Assembly (NCBI RefSeq): GCF_006716565.1
Contig: NZ_VFPG01000001.1
Coordinates: forward strand, 3,038,001-3,102,000
DNA from: Nocardia bhagyanarayanae
GTDB lineage: Bacteria > Actinomycetota > Actinomycetes > Mycobacteriales > Mycobacteriaceae
Length of the DNA stretch: 64,000 bases
Reading direction: 5' to 3'
Shown: positions 16,755 to 26,452 of the stretch, in pieces
How positions within the stretch are numbered: the first letter of the stretch is position 1
How the letters are laid out: every line of letters begins with the position of its first letter
Position numbers and translations under genes: made by a program
Notes under the pieces: model-generated
Database searches by the model: none
What the model saw: only the letters and a program-made list of their open reading frames with translations
Told to the model about the DNA's origin: nothing

Positions 16755-16791
16755 AACGGCTTACGTGGCGATGTACCCGTAAGAGACCCCC

Positions 16792-17034
16792 TCAGAGATA
16801 CGCGGGGTCGGGCAGCGCCCGCTCGGCCGTGCGTAGTCGCTCGGCGAGGCTGGTCAAAAGGTCGATCGATTCGGCCGAAAGACCGAAGCTCGTGCGGACG
16901 AGACGGCTCAGCCGGGGGTCGCTGAGTTCGCCGATCAACGGGAGATCGGGATCGGCGGGGTGCTGGTCGAGATGGTCGAGATCCACGGGGGCGCTCACAA
17001 TCTGACGACTGGAATTGGCGACACCGTCGCACAA
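16792..17034 (-). CDS. Small hypothetical protein
   Basis: Up to 80 codons from a TTG at 17034, with internal GTG alternatives. The C-terminal half (LPLIGELSDPRLSRLVRTSFGLSAESIDLLTSL..) looks helical and protein-like, whereas the N-terminus is uncertain. It lies between the SnoaL gene and ctaD, on the ctaD strand. No family recognised; it may not be expressed. Confidence 0.35.
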   Translation of the reverse strand: MCDGVANSSRQIVSAPVDLDHLDQHPADPDLPLIGELSDPRLSRLVRTSFGLSAESIDLLTSLAERLRTAERALPDPAYL

Positions 17035-17061
17035 ATTCCCCCGCCGCGCCAGTACGAATCG

Positions 17062-18732
17062 TCAGCGCCGACCCGCCTCCGCCTCCATCCGCGCCACCAT
17101 GTGCGGATAGTGCAGCTCGAACGCCGGTCGCTCGGACCGAATACGCGGAAGCTCGAAGAAGTTGTGCCGCGGCGGCGGGCACGTCGTCGCCCACTCGAGC
17201 GAATTCCCGTATCCCCAGGGATCGTCCACCGTCACCGGCTCCCCGTAGCGGTAGCTCTTGAAGACGTTCCAGATGAACGGCAGCATCGAGGCGCCGAGCA
17301 GGAAGGCGCCGAGCGTGGAGACGGTGTTCAGCGTGGTGAAACCGTCGCCGGGCAGGTAGTCGGAGTAGCGGCGCGGCATGCCCTCGGCGCCGAGCCAGTG
17401 CTGGACGAGAAAGGTCAGGTGGAAGCCGATCAATGTCGTCCAGAAATGCAACCGCGCGAGGCGCTCGTCCAGCAGCCTGCCGGTCATCTTCGGAAACCAG
17501 AAGTAGATGCCCGCGAAGGTGGCGAACACGATGGTGCCGAACAGCACATAGTGGAAGTGCGCCACCACGAAATAGCTGTCGGTGACATGGAAGTCGAGCG
17601 GCGGACTGGCCAGGACCACCCCCGAGAGCCCGCCGAACAGGAACGTCACCAGGAAGCCGATCGAGAACAGCATCGGTGATTCGAAGGTCAGCTGCCCGCG
17701 CCACATCGTGCAGATCCAGTTGAAGAACTTGACGCCCGTCGGCACCGCGATCAAGAACGTCATCATCGAAAAGAACGGCAGCAGAACAGCTCCCGTCGCG
17801 TACATGTGGTGCGCCCACACCGCCACCGAGAGCACGCCGATTGCCAGCGTGGCGTAGACCAACGCGGCGTAACCGAAGATCGGTTTGCGGCTGAACACCG
17901 GGAAGATCTCGGTGACGATCCCGAAGAACGGCAACGCCACGATGTACACCTCGGGATGTCCGAAGTACCAGAACAGGTGCTGCCACAACAAGGTTCCGCC
18001 GGTGGCCGGATCGAAGACGTGCGCGCCGAGGTGCCGGTCCACCGCGAGCCCCATCAGCGCCGCCGTCAGAATCGGAAATGCCAGCAGCACAAGCACACTC
18101 GTGACGAGGATGTTCCAGGTGAAGATCGGCATGCGGAACATCGTCATGCCGGGGCAGCGCAGGCAGACCACGGTGGTGATCATGTTGACCGCCCCGAGAA
18201 TGGTGCCGAGACCCGAGACGACCAGACCCATGATCCACAGATCCGCGCCGACGCCGGGCGAGTGCTCGAACAGGCTCAGTGGCGTGTATCCGGTCCAGCC
18301 GAAGTCGGCGGGACCGCCGGGGGTGAGGAAGCCGGCCGTCGCGATCGTCGCGCCGAACAGGTAGAGCCAGTAGCTGAACGCGTTGAGCCGGGGAAAGGCC
18401 ACGTCGGGTGCGCCGATCTGCAAGGGCAGCACCGCGTTCGCGAAGCCGAACACGATCGGGGTGGCGTAGAACAGCAGCATGATCGTGCCGTGCATGGTGA
18501 ACAGCTGATTGAACTGCTCCGGCGAGAGGAACTGCATGCCGGGCCGCGCCAGCTCGGCGCGCATCAGCAGCGCGATCAGACCGCCGATGAAGAAGAACGT
18601 CATCGCGGTGGTCAGGTACATGACCCCGAGCACCTTCGGATCGGTCGTGGTGATCATCTTCCACAGGTGGGAACCCTTGGGCCCCAACCGACGTGGATAG
18701 GGACGAACGGCCTGCAATTGCGTCGTGCTCAC
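17062..18732 (-). CDS. ctaD: Cytochrome c oxidase subunit I (aa3 type)
   Basis: 556 residues with about 12 membrane helices. The haem-copper ligands are visible: HGTIMLLFY (low-spin haem), [11 protein letters not shown] (CuB His and cross-linked Tyr), WAHHMYATG (the CuB His pair) and [10 protein letters not shown] (haem a3 and a ligands). [11 protein letters not shown] and the C-terminal PRHNF match the actinobacterial ctaD product. It is the proton-pumping core of respiratory complex IV. The GTG at 18732 is preceded by AAGGTGG. It stands alone, as ctaD often does in actinobacteria, divergent from the P450 gene. Confidence 0.95.
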   Translation of the reverse strand: MSTTQLQAVRPYPRRLGPKGSHLWKMITTTDPKVLGVMYLTTAMTFFFIGGLIALLMRAELARPGMQFLSPEQFNQLFTMHGTIMLLFYATPIVFGFANAVLPLQIGAPDVAFPRLNAFSYWLYLFGATIATAGFLTPGGPADFGWTGYTPLSLFEHSPGVGADLWIMGLVVSGLGTILGAVNMITTVVCLRCPGMTMFRMPIFTWNILVTSVLVLLAFPILTAALMGLAVDRHLGAHVFDPATGGTLLWQHLFWYFGHPEVYIVALPFFGIVTEIFPVFSRKPIFGYAALVYATLAIGVLSVAVWAHHMYATGAVLLPFFSMMTFLIAVPTGVKFFNWICTMWRGQLTFESPMLFSIGFLVTFLFGGLSGVVLASPPLDFHVTDSYFVVAHFHYVLFGTIVFATFAGIYFWFPKMTGRLLDERLARLHFWTTLIGFHLTFLVQHWLGAEGMPRRYSDYLPGDGFTTLNTVSTLGAFLLGASMLPFIWNVFKSYRYGEPVTVDDPWGYGNSLEWATTCPPPRHNFFELPRIRSERPAFELHYPHMVARMEAEAGRR

Positions 18733-18855
18733 GATCGCGCCACCTTCCGAGAACGCCGGCGGGCCTGTGGACCGGATTATGCGCCGCCGTGCGGGGCGAC
18801 ATGCCGAATTCGCCAGACCTACCCTGGTAGGAGACGTGTTTGCGACCGGGGTGGG

Positions 18856-19935
18856 ATGTGCGCGCGGCAGCGCGGCGTGACGCCGCCGGAAGCGATGGAC
18901 CTGCCCGCGCCGTTCCGGCGACTGATCAGCGCCACGGATCTGCGGCTGGCCAGCCCGGTGGAGCCGCCGTCCATGCTGATGGTCGATCTGCCCGAGCACA
19001 CCCGCTACCGCAAACTGGGGGCCGGTGCGTTCACCCCGCGCGCGGTGGCTCGACTGCGCGACCGGGTCGGCGAGGTGACCGAGGAGCTGCTCGACGGCCT
19101 CGCGTCACGCGAAAACGCCGATCTGATAGGTGATTTCGCGCTGCTTCTGCCGATCGCCATCATCAGCGAGATCCTCGGCATCCCGGCCGACAAACGCGAC
19201 GACATGCTCGAATTCGGGAATGCGGGCTCACCGCTGCTGGACATCACCGTCTCGTGGCGCCAGTTCAGTTCGGCCGTCGCCGCGCTGCGCGAAAGCCAGG
19301 ACTATCTGATCGGCCACATCGAGCACCTGCGCCGCGAACCGGGCGACAGCATCCTCAGCGACCTCGCCACCGGCGGCGAACTCACCGACCGCGAACTGCT
19401 CGCCACCGCGACCCTCATCGCGGGCGCGGGCTTCGAGACGACCGTCAATCTGCTCGGCAATGGCGCAATGCTGCTGCGCGACCATCCCGGCCAACTGGAT
19501 CTGCTGCGCGCCGAACCGGCCCGCTGGCCCGGCGCGATCGAGGAGATGCTGCGCTACGACAGTCCCGTGCAGATGACGGCCCGAACAGCGTTGTGCGACA
19601 TGGAGATAGCGGGGGAGCCGATACGGGCGGGCGAGACGATCGCTCTCCTGCTCGGCTCGGCGAACCGCGATCCCGCCGTGTTCCTCGACCCGGACACCTT
19701 CGACATCACCCGGTCCAACGCTAAGGATCACCTGGCCTTCGGCAGCGGCGTGCACGCCTGCCTCGGCGCGAGCCTGGCCAGGATGGAAGGGGCGATCGCG
19801 CTGCGGGCACTCTACGACCGGTTCCCCGACCTGCGGCACACCGGACCGGCGACGCGACGCGGATTGGTGAATCTGCGCGGGTACGAGCACATTCCGGTGT
19901 CGACCGGAGTGGAGCGGAAAGTGGTGGTCGGCTAG
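18856..19935 (+). CDS. Cytochrome P450 lacking the usual N-terminal region
   Basis: 359 residues from ATG 18856. The core is intact: [18 protein letters not shown] (C-helix), the I-helix [14 protein letters not shown] with oxygen-activating Thr, [11 protein letters not shown] (ExxR), and the haem loop [17 protein letters not shown] with the Cys ligand. Bacterial P450s normally have about 70-90 residues before the PEHTR motif; here there are about 45, and the first 15 do not look P450-like. The upstream frame is non-coding and ctaD starts 123 bp away. The gene is probably 5'-truncated or its real start lies in another frame. Substrate unknown. Confidence 0.75.
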   Translation: MCARQRGVTPPEAMDLPAPFRRLISATDLRLASPVEPPSMLMVDLPEHTRYRKLGAGAFTPRAVARLRDRVGEVTEELLDGLASRENADLIGDFALLLPIAIISEILGIPADKRDDMLEFGNAGSPLLDITVSWRQFSSAVAALRESQDYLIGHIEHLRREPGDSILSDLATGGELTDRELLATATLIAGAGFETTVNLLGNGAMLLRDHPGQLDLLRAEPARWPGAIEEMLRYDSPVQMTARTALCDMEIAGEPIRAGETIALLLGSANRDPAVFLDPDTFDITRSNAKDHLAFGSGVHACLGASLARMEGAIALRALYDRFPDLRHTGPATRRGLVNLRGYEHIPVSTGVERKVVVG

Positions 19936-19944
19936 TCGATCGGT

Positions 19945-19982
19945 CGGGGCGGTCGCCGGTGTGGATACCGGCGACCGCCCCG
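19945..19982. terminator. Bidirectional terminator between P450 and DoxX genes
   Basis: Perfect 16-bp stem (19945-19960 with 19967-19982) and a 6-base loop GTGGAT, 10 bp after the P450 stop and 52 bp after the stop of the convergent DoxX gene. No T-run follows, as is common for strong GC hairpin terminators in actinobacteria. Confidence 0.75.
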
Positions 19983-20034
19983 TGCCTCGATGGCGTTCTC
20001 AGGCCGCTGCTGAACCGTTCTGGGAACCGCAGGA

Positions 20035-21348
20035 TTACCTGAACTTTCGGGCCTTCCCAGCCCAGTCCGCACCCTGATGCCTTGCCGCCTCGGTGAATTC
20101 GGCTCCGCGATGACGTGCGGTCTCACTCAGCTCCGCACCCCGGTGCCGTGCGGCCTCGCGCAACTCCGCGCGACGATGCCTCGCGGTCTCGCTCAGCTCG
20201 GCGCGCCGATGCTTGGCGGTCTCGCCGAACCCGGACCCGCCCTTCTTGGCGGCCTTCTTCAGTTCGGCGCGGCGCTGCTTGGCTGCCTTCTTCAGCTCGG
20301 CGCGGCGCTGCCGCGCGGTCTGGCCCAATTCGGCTCCGCGCTGCTTGGCGACTTCGCCCAGCTCGGCTCCGCGCAGCCGGGCGACCTCGCCCAGCTCGGC
20401 TCCGCGCTGCTTGGCGACTCCACCGAACTCGGCTCCACGCACACGGGCGACTTCGCCCAATTCCGCTCCGCGCTCCCGGGCGACCTCACCCAGCTCCGCC
20501 CCGCGCGCCTTGGCGATATCCGCCCACACCCCGCCGCGCGCCTTCGCCACATCACCGAGTTCGTCGCCGCGTTCCTTCGCGATCTCAGCCCACTCCGAAC
20601 CGTGTGTCCGTGCGGCATCGGCGAATTCGGCGCCGTGCTCGCGGGCCGCGGCGGCCAGTTCCGCGCCGCGCTCCTTCGCCACCGCGGCGATCGCCGCGCC
20701 GCGCTGCTTGGCCGCGGCGGCCCAGTCGGGTCCGTGGGTCTGGACGATCTCGGCGAGCTCGGAGCTCTTGGTGGCGGCGGTGCCGCCCAGCGCCTTCGCG
20801 CGCTCCGCGACACCCTGCGCCTGCTGGCGCAGCGCCTCACCGTTCGCATGATCGGCGGCCGCGCCGAACGGCAGCGCCGCGGAGACCGTGGCCGCCGCGT
20901 TGCGGGCCGCGCGCTTGCCGCGCCAGCCGAGGGACGGCTTGCCCTCGGTGTCGGCGCTGGCGATCAGCAGTCCGCCGAGCAGGCTCATGTCCTTGAGGAA
21001 GGCGTTGCGCTTGGCCGCCTTCCGGTCCGGGTCCTGTTCGGCCCAGAAGTCCTGTTCGGTGATGGTGGCGGGCACGACGGTGGCCGCGAGTACGAGCGAG
21101 GCGAGGCGCGGCGCCTTGCCCAGCGCGAGCAGCACGCCGCCCGAGACCTGTGCGATGGCGTTGACCCGCACCACCGTGGCCGGGTCGGCGGGCAGCTTCG
21201 CGGCGACGTTGTCCGGCAGCGAACGCTCACCCCGTTCGACCAGCGACGCGGCGGCCTTGGCGCGCGGTTCGGGATGGATCAGAGTGTCGACCCCATCGGC
21301 GACGAAGGCGGTCGCCAGCAGTGGTCGGGCAAGTCGGCGCAGCAACAT
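20035..21348 (-). CDS. DoxX-family membrane protein with a tail of 22 eleven-residue repeats
   Basis: 437 residues. The N-terminal 150 residues are a DoxX-type membrane domain (MLLRRLARPLLATAFVADGVDTLIHPEP.., VNAIAQVSGGVLLALGKAPRLASLVLAATVVPATIT, FWAE). Residues 194-435 are 22 uninterrupted 11-residue units of the form RGAELGEVAKQ, ending FR. An 11-residue period with regular Leu/Phe/Trp and Val/Ala positions, alternating Glu and Lys/Arg, predicts long amphipathic helices like those of lipid-binding apolipoproteins, perilipins or LEA proteins. GAGGAAAGG lies upstream of the ATG. DoxX domains are linked to redox or respiratory membrane complexes. The tail's role is unknown; membrane or lipid-droplet association is an inference. 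Confidence 0.85.
   Translation of the reverse strand: MLLRRLARPLLATAFVADGVDTLIHPEPRAKAAASLVERGERSLPDNVAAKLPADPATVVRVNAIAQVSGGVLLALGKAPRLASLVLAATVVPATITEQDFWAEQDPDRKAAKRNAFLKDMSLLGGLLIASADTEGKPSLGWRGKRAARNAAATVSAALPFGAAADHANGEALRQQAQGVAERAKALGGTAATKSSELAEIVQTHGPDWAAAAKQRGAAIAAVAKERGAELAAAAREHGAEFADAARTHGSEWAEIAKERGDELGDVAKARGGVWADIAKARGAELGEVARERGAELGEVARVRGAEFGGVAKQRGAELGEVARLRGAELGEVAKQRGAELGQTARQRRAELKKAAKQRRAELKKAAKKGGSGFGETAKHRRAELSETARHRRAELREAARHRGAELSETARHRGAEFTEAARHQGADWAGKARKFR
20044..20769 (-). repeat. 22 tandem 33-bp units encoding 11-residue repeats
   Basis: The tail of the DoxX gene is an exact 33-bp periodic array with no broken unit. The central units (RGAELGEVAR/K followed by E, V, Q or L) are most alike; the outer ones have drifted (HGPDWAAAAKQ, GGSGFGETAKH), the pattern expected of repeated internal duplication. 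The copy number is likely to vary between strains. Confidence 0.9.
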
Positions 21349-21506
21349 GAACGTCAACCCTTTCCTCGATGGCTTATCGACCGGGTTCCCGTGGCATAGA
21401 TCGCCAAACACCAAGATCAGCATACGCCCGGGCCCGCTCCCGCCCGGGCGAAAAGTGCTCGTCAGCCGCTCGCGGGCGCACCTCCTCCGCCGGTCTCCGC
21501 GTTCCG

Positions 21507-22394
21507 TCAAGAAGTGCGCGGCAGCGAGTCCTTGCGCGGCGCGTGCGGTCGGCGGCCGCCGTGCGGGCGGATCTCGGGAGCGGCGAGGAACTCGGTGATC
21601 GCGGTCGTCACCGCCGCCGGGTCCTCCACCATCGGGAGGTGGCCGCAGTCCGGAAGCACCACGCTCGTGTGCGGGTGCAGGGTGCGGTCGAGGACGGCGC
21701 CCGCCGAGGCGGAGAGGATGTGGTTCTGTTTGCCCCAGATCGTGCAGATCGGCGGGAAGGCCGGGCCCGGAGTGAACTCGTCGAGGACCCGGAAGTTCGG
21801 GAAGTCCTGCACCAGCCCGTGCAGCGCCTGCAACCGGCCCCGATCGCCCCAGTGTGCCTTGAGCCGCCGCGAATGCTGCATGCCGAGGCGGCGGCCGCGC
21901 GCGCCGAGCTGGTTGGCGATGATCAGCGAGATCACCCGATCGGGCAGGGCGAGCCGCTTGGCGAGCGGCGCCAGCGGCAGCTTGCCGTCCACCCAGGCCA
22001 AGCCCGCGGATTCGCCCTTGCGCACGGTGTTGCGGGTGAGCGGGCTGATCAGCACCAGGGCGCGCACGTTCGAGGGGTGCGCCATGGCGTAACCGAGCGA
22101 GGTGGCGCTGCCGAGGCAGTTGCCGATGAGGACGACGTCGGACAGGTCGTGTTCGTCGAGGAAGGCGCCGAGCATGCGCACGTACTCTTCGAGCCGGTAG
22201 CCCGCGGCCGGTTGATCGGATTCGCCGTAGCCCGGCAGGTCGAGTGCGAAGACCTCGTGGTCGCGCCTGAGCACCGCCACCTGATCGTCCCAGATATGTC
22301 GCTGCGTTCCCGCGTTGTGCAGCAACACGATCGGCGGTCCACTGCCGATGCGGTCGAAGACTACGGTCCGGCCCTGGTGCGCGAAAGTCGCCAC
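21507..22394 (-). CDS. Alpha/beta hydrolase with Cys in the nucleophile position
   Basis: 295 residues from GTG 22394, which has a perfect AAGGAGG 5 bases upstream. The fold is clear: VLLHNAGTQRHIWDDQ (oxyanion hole), LDLPGYGESD, and the catalytic His in LPDCGHLPMVEDP. The nucleophile elbow reads IGNCLGSATSLG, so Cys replaces the usual Ser. Cys-nucleophile members exist (dienelactone hydrolase and some actinobacterial relatives). It follows the acyl-CoA ligase gene in the same direction after about 135 bp and could belong to that lipid operon. Confidence 0.85.
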   Translation of the reverse strand: MATFAHQGRTVVFDRIGSGPPIVLLHNAGTQRHIWDDQVAVLRRDHEVFALDLPGYGESDQPAAGYRLEEYVRMLGAFLDEHDLSDVVLIGNCLGSATSLGYAMAHPSNVRALVLISPLTRNTVRKGESAGLAWVDGKLPLAPLAKRLALPDRVISLIIANQLGARGRRLGMQHSRRLKAHWGDRGRLQALHGLVQDFPNFRVLDEFTPGPAFPPICTIWGKQNHILSASAGAVLDRTLHPHTSVVLPDCGHLPMVEDPAAVTTAITEFLAAPEIRPHGGRRPHAPRKDSLPRTS

Positions 22395-22529
22395 GTCGCC
22401 TCCTTGCGAGTGGTGCGTGCGTGCGAACGTTGCACGCCTCATCCCAAGGTAGACCCCTATATGGTGGCGGGTCGATACCCCGAATCCCGGACGGTCCAGA
22501 CCGGTCGGTTCGCTACTGGCCGCCTCGCG

Positions 22530-24206
22530 TCACCCGCTCACGTCGGTAATGGCCTCGGCAATGCCCGCGCGAACCACCTTGCCGGTCGCGTTGCGGCTGA
22601 GTGGGGTGGTGGTCAGACGCCATCGCGCGGGCACCTTGTAGTAGGCCAGCCGCTCCCCGGCGAACTCGCGCAGGTCCGCTTCGGTGACCGTCGCGCCCTC
22701 GCGCACCACGACGAGGGCGGCCACCTGCTGACCCAGGTCGGCGTCCGGCACGCCGACCACGGCGCTCTCCTCGACGTCGGGGTGTTCGTCGAGGCACTGC
22801 TCGACCTCGGTCGGATAGACGTTCTCCCCGCCACGCAGGATGAGATCCGACCGCCTGCCCGACAGCCGCAGCCTGCCCTCCTCCAGGATCCCGATGTCGC
22901 CGGTGCGCAACCAGCGATCCGGGGTGATCGCCGCCGCGGTGGCCTCGGGATCGTTCCAGTAGCCGAGCATCACGTACGGGCTGCGCACCCAGATCTCGCC
23001 CTCCACGCCTTCGCCGACCGGCTCGCCGAGCGGGTCACGGATCTCCAGGCTCACCCCGAGCACCGGACGGCCGACCGTGTCCGGGTAGGCGGCGAGCTCG
23101 GCGGGTGCCGCGATGGTGGCGGCCGTCGAGCATTCGGTCATGCCGTAGCTGGTCACCAGCGCGTTCCGCGCGACCGGCAGCCGCTGCCGCAGTCGCTCTT
23201 GCAACGCCGCCGAGGAGGGCGCGGAGTTGAGCGAGAAGGCGGCCAGCGAGGACACGTCGTAGGCGTCGAGGTCCACCTCGAGCAGCCGGGTGGCCATGGT
23301 CGGCATCGCGCCCCAGTTGCTGATCCGTTCCCGTTCGATCAGCCGAAGCACCCGGTCGGCGTCGAACGCGCCCTGGTAGATGACGGCCGTGTCGCCGGTG
23401 ACCATCCGCGGCAGCACCAGATTGTGCAGGCTGGCGATGTGGAACAGCGGGGAGGTGAGCAGGAAGCGCCTGCCCTTGGGGCTACCGTCGTCCGAACCGC
23501 CCGCGAACGCCGCGGCCAGCGCGTCGTTGAAGCGGTGATAGTCGATGACCGCCAACAGGTTTCGGTGCGTGTGCACCGCGCCCTTGGGTCGTCCGCTGGT
23601 GCCGCTGGTGTACAGGATGACGGCCGGATCGTCTTCGGCGACGGCGGCGTCGGGCAACTCGCCCGCCGCGAACTCGGCGACCAGCTCCGGGACGTCGCGC
23701 TCCATGGTGAGCACCGGTACGTCGACACCCAGCTCGGCGACCCGCGCGGCGCGCTTGGCGTCCACGATCAGCACCGCGGGCTCGGTGTGCGCGAGACCGT
23801 AGGCGATCTCGCGCGGCGTCCACCACGCGTTGTAGCCGACCGCGATCGCGCCGAGGCACTGCGCGGCCCAGAACGCCACCACCCACTCGGGCGTGTTCGC
23901 GGCGAGGATGCCGACGCGGTCGCCCTTGCCGACGCCGTAGCGGTCGCGCAGCGCCCTGGCCAGCGCTCCGACTTCGGCAGCGTGCTCGGCGTAGGACAAC
24001 CGCCGGTCCTCGGTCACCAGGTATTCGCGGTCGCCAAGCGCCGCCGAGGCGGCGAGTACCTCGCGCAGCGCGCGGCCCCGGTTCTTCTGTACCGGAAGGG
24101 GCGCGCCGAGCACGTCCTCGACCGTCGTCTCGAAGGGGCCGCCGGGCCCGGTGAGCCGCCCGATGACGGTCGCGGCCAGCGCCTGGGGATCCATGGATGT
24201 CGTCAT
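22530..24206 (-). CDS. Acyl-CoA synthetase (FadD type), last gene of a mymA-like operon
   Basis: 558 residues. The ATP loop [54 protein letters not shown] and the C-terminal Lys in [11 protein letters not shown] identify an ANL-family acid-CoA ligase that activates a fatty or other carboxylic acid. GAGGA precedes the ATG, 29 bp after the alcohol dehydrogenase stop. In M. tuberculosis fadD13 ends the mymA operon after a flavin monooxygenase, hydrolase and dehydrogenases; the gene content here is similar. Confidence 0.9.
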   Translation of the reverse strand: MTTSMDPQALAATVIGRLTGPGGPFETTVEDVLGAPLPVQKNRGRALREVLAASAALGDREYLVTEDRRLSYAEHAAEVGALARALRDRYGVGKGDRVGILAANTPEWVVAFWAAQCLGAIAVGYNAWWTPREIAYGLAHTEPAVLIVDAKRAARVAELGVDVPVLTMERDVPELVAEFAAGELPDAAVAEDDPAVILYTSGTSGRPKGAVHTHRNLLAVIDYHRFNDALAAAFAGGSDDGSPKGRRFLLTSPLFHIASLHNLVLPRMVTGDTAVIYQGAFDADRVLRLIERERISNWGAMPTMATRLLEVDLDAYDVSSLAAFSLNSAPSSAALQERLRQRLPVARNALVTSYGMTECSTAATIAAPAELAAYPDTVGRPVLGVSLEIRDPLGEPVGEGVEGEIWVRSPYVMLGYWNDPEATAAAITPDRWLRTGDIGILEEGRLRLSGRRSDLILRGGENVYPTEVEQCLDEHPDVEESAVVGVPDADLGQQVAALVVVREGATVTEADLREFAGERLAYYKVPARWRLTTTPLSRNATGKVVRAGIAEAITDVSG

Positions 24207-24235
24207 TCGATGTTCCTCGTCGTTCGTGCGCGGGT

Positions 24236-25300
24236 TCACGGGATCAGCACCGCTCGTCCGCGGATCCGCCCGTTTGCCAGGCGGTCGAGCGCCTCGCGGC
24301 CGTCGTCCAGCGCGAAGACCTCGACCTCGACCCGGAGTCTGCCCGATCGAGCCAGGGCGACGGACTCGATCAGATCGGATTTGGTGCCGCCGTAGGACTT
24401 TCGTACCGTCGCGCCCCACGGCCAGCCGGGACCGCCCGCGGGCGCCGCGGTGATCTCCGGCGCGCCCGCGCCGAGCCCGACCATCCGGTACGCGCCGTTG
24501 GGCGCCACGCATTCGACCGCGAGGCGCGCGGTCTGGTCGACGCCGACGAAATCGAACACCGCCTCCGCGCCGCGCCCGCCGGTCCGGTCGAGGATGGCCG
24601 CGGCGGTCCCGGCGTCGGCGAGCAGTCCTTCGGCGGCGCCGTGCGCGCTCGCCAGCGCGAGCTTGTCCTCGTGCACGTCCACCGCGATCACCCTTGCGGC
24701 GGTGGTGGCGGCGAGGATCTGCACCGCGACATGGCCGAGGCCGCCGACGCCGATGACCACGGCGGTCGCGCCGGGCCGCAACTGGTCGCGCGCGCCGTCG
24801 ATCGCGTGGTAGCTCGTCAGCGCCGCGTCGGCGAGCGGCGCGGCCTGGGCGAAGTCCAGATCGCCGATCGGCACGAAAGCCGTTGCGGGAATACGGATGT
24901 ACTCGGCCATGCCGCCGTCCGGGCCGAGTCCGGGACAGGGCGGCATGGCCGCCCGGCCCGCGGCGAGGCACACGTTCTCGTTGCCGCGCACGCACTCTCG
25001 GCACACGCCGCACGACCAGCACAGGTAGACGACGCCGCGATCGCCGACCGCTCGGCCGGTCACCCGTTCGCCGATCCGCTCGACGGTGCCCGCGATCTCG
25101 TGGCCGAGCGTCAGCGGGTCCTCGCGCAGCCGGAACGGTATCTCCAGCACGTGCAGGTCCGAATGGCAGATGCCCGCCGCGCCGACCCGCAGCAGCAGAT
25201 CGTCGGGTCCGATCGGGGGCACCGGCACCTCGCGCAACTCCAGCGTGCCCGGCCCGGTCAACTGAAGGGCGCGCATCGTGTCGCTCATGCTCTGCTTCAC
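24236..25300 (-). CDS. Zinc-dependent alcohol dehydrogenase (MDR family)
   Basis: 354 residues from GTG 25300, chosen because it overlaps the upstream stop as GTGA and has GGAGGGGG just upstream; an ATG at 25288 is the alternative. Catalytic zinc ligands are in GICHSDLH and [10 protein letters not shown]. The structural zinc loop has four Cys ([18 protein letters not shown]). The NAD-binding motif is [15 protein letters not shown]. It probably oxidises an alcohol produced or released by the neighbouring monooxygenase and hydrolase. Translation is likely coupled to the upstream gene. Confidence 0.9.
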   Translation of the reverse strand: MKQSMSDTMRALQLTGPGTLELREVPVPPIGPDDLLLRVGAAGICHSDLHVLEIPFRLREDPLTLGHEIAGTVERIGERVTGRAVGDRGVVYLCWSCGVCRECVRGNENVCLAAGRAAMPPCPGLGPDGGMAEYIRIPATAFVPIGDLDFAQAAPLADAALTSYHAIDGARDQLRPGATAVVIGVGGLGHVAVQILAATTAARVIAVDVHEDKLALASAHGAAEGLLADAGTAAAILDRTGGRGAEAVFDFVGVDQTARLAVECVAPNGAYRMVGLGAGAPEITAAPAGGPGWPWGATVRKSYGGTKSDLIESVALARSGRLRVEVEVFALDDGREALDRLANGRIRGRAVLIP

Positions 25301-26448
25301 GCCGCCCCCTCCCGCACGGCCGCGTAGGTCGCGCGCAAGTAGGCATCGGCGCGGGCCGAGCCCAGGATGCCCGGCTCCATCTTGTTCATGGTGTAGGCGA
25401 AAGTGAGGCGGTGGTCCAGGTCGTTCACCACGATCGCCCCGCCGTATCCGGCCCACCAGCACACCCGGCCCTCGGGCACGGCGGGGGCGGTCTGCGGGTG
25501 CGGCAGGCCGTAGCCGATGCCGAAGCGCAGCGGAACCAGCAGCGCTTGGTCGACGCCGTCGGACTGCTGCTCGAAGATCAGGTCGAGGGTCTTGTCCGAC
25601 AACAGCTTCCGCCCGTCGAGTGAGCCGCCGCAGGACACCACCGACTGCACCCGCGCCACCGAACGCGCGTTGCCGTGGCCGTTGACCGCGCCGATTTCGG
25701 CTCCCTGCCACCCAGGGCTTGCGGTCTCGGCGATGTCGAGCAGCGGACTCGTCAGGGTCTTGACCAAGATGCTGTCCTGGTCCAGCGTCGACATGTCGAA
25801 TTGCACTGCGGGCGGCGGGATCAGCGAGGCGATGCGGTCGCGGTGCTCAGGTCCGGTACCGATATGGAAGTCGGCGCCCAGCGGCCCGGCGAGTTCCTCG
25901 GCGAAGAAGCGCCCGAGGCTGCGTCCGGTGACGCGGCGGATCACCTCGCCGACCAGGTGCCCGTAGTTGAGCGCGTGATAGCCCGATGCGCTGCCCGGCT
26001 CCCACCACGGCGGCTGGGCGGCCAGTCGAGCCGCGGCCGCTTCGGCGTCGTAGATGTCCGCCAGGTCGATCGGCGGCTGCCACCCCGAAACACCGGAGGT
26101 GTGCGCGAGGATGTGCCGAATCTCGATGTCGCCCTTGCCGTTCGCGGCGAATTCCGGCCAGTAGTGCGCGACCTTCTGGTGCACGTCGAGCTCGCCGCGA
26201 TCGACGAGCAGCAGCGCGCACAGCGCCGTCATGGTCTTGCTGATCGAGAAGACGTTCACCAGGGTGTCGGTTCGCCACGGCACCGTGCGGTCCTCGTCCA
26301 GGTGCCCGCCCCACAGATCGACCACCGGCTCGCCGTCGACGGTCACGCAGATCGACGCGCCGAGTTCGGCGCCGGAGTCCAGTTGGCGCTCCAGCTCGCA
26401 CCGGACGCCTTGGAAGCGGTCGGCGCAGTATCCCGAGATCTCGGTCAT
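25297..26448 (-). CDS. Serine hydrolase of the beta-lactamase/EstB (class C-like) family
   Basis: 383 residues. The SxxK nucleophile motif is in [11 protein letters not shown], the YxN-type motif in [13 protein letters not shown], and a WWAGYGG segment near the C-terminus takes the place of the KTG box. [16 protein letters not shown] is typical of LipE/EstB-like esterases. No signal peptide, so it is cytoplasmic and more likely a lipid esterase than a drug-resistance enzyme. It starts 4 bp after the monooxygenase stop, with its ribosome site inside that gene's end. Confidence 0.88.
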   Translation of the reverse strand: MTEISGYCADRFQGVRCELERQLDSGAELGASICVTVDGEPVVDLWGGHLDEDRTVPWRTDTLVNVFSISKTMTALCALLLVDRGELDVHQKVAHYWPEFAANGKGDIEIRHILAHTSGVSGWQPPIDLADIYDAEAAAARLAAQPPWWEPGSASGYHALNYGHLVGEVIRRVTGRSLGRFFAEELAGPLGADFHIGTGPEHRDRIASLIPPPAVQFDMSTLDQDSILVKTLTSPLLDIAETASPGWQGAEIGAVNGHGNARSVARVQSVVSCGGSLDGRKLLSDKTLDLIFEQQSDGVDQALLVPLRFGIGYGLPHPQTAPAVPEGRVCWWAGYGGAIVVNDLDHRLTFAYTMNKMEPGILGSARADAYLRATYAAVREGAA

Positions 26449-26452
26449 GGCC

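Noticed and set aside
17806-18855. Upstream open extension of the P450 frame
   Set aside because: Antisense to ctaD and without P450-like residues; not used as the P450 N-terminus.
20044-20769. Tandem array as CRISPR or assembly artefact
   Set aside because: Units are contiguous, in frame, without spacers, and individually diverged, which fits a genuine coding repeat.
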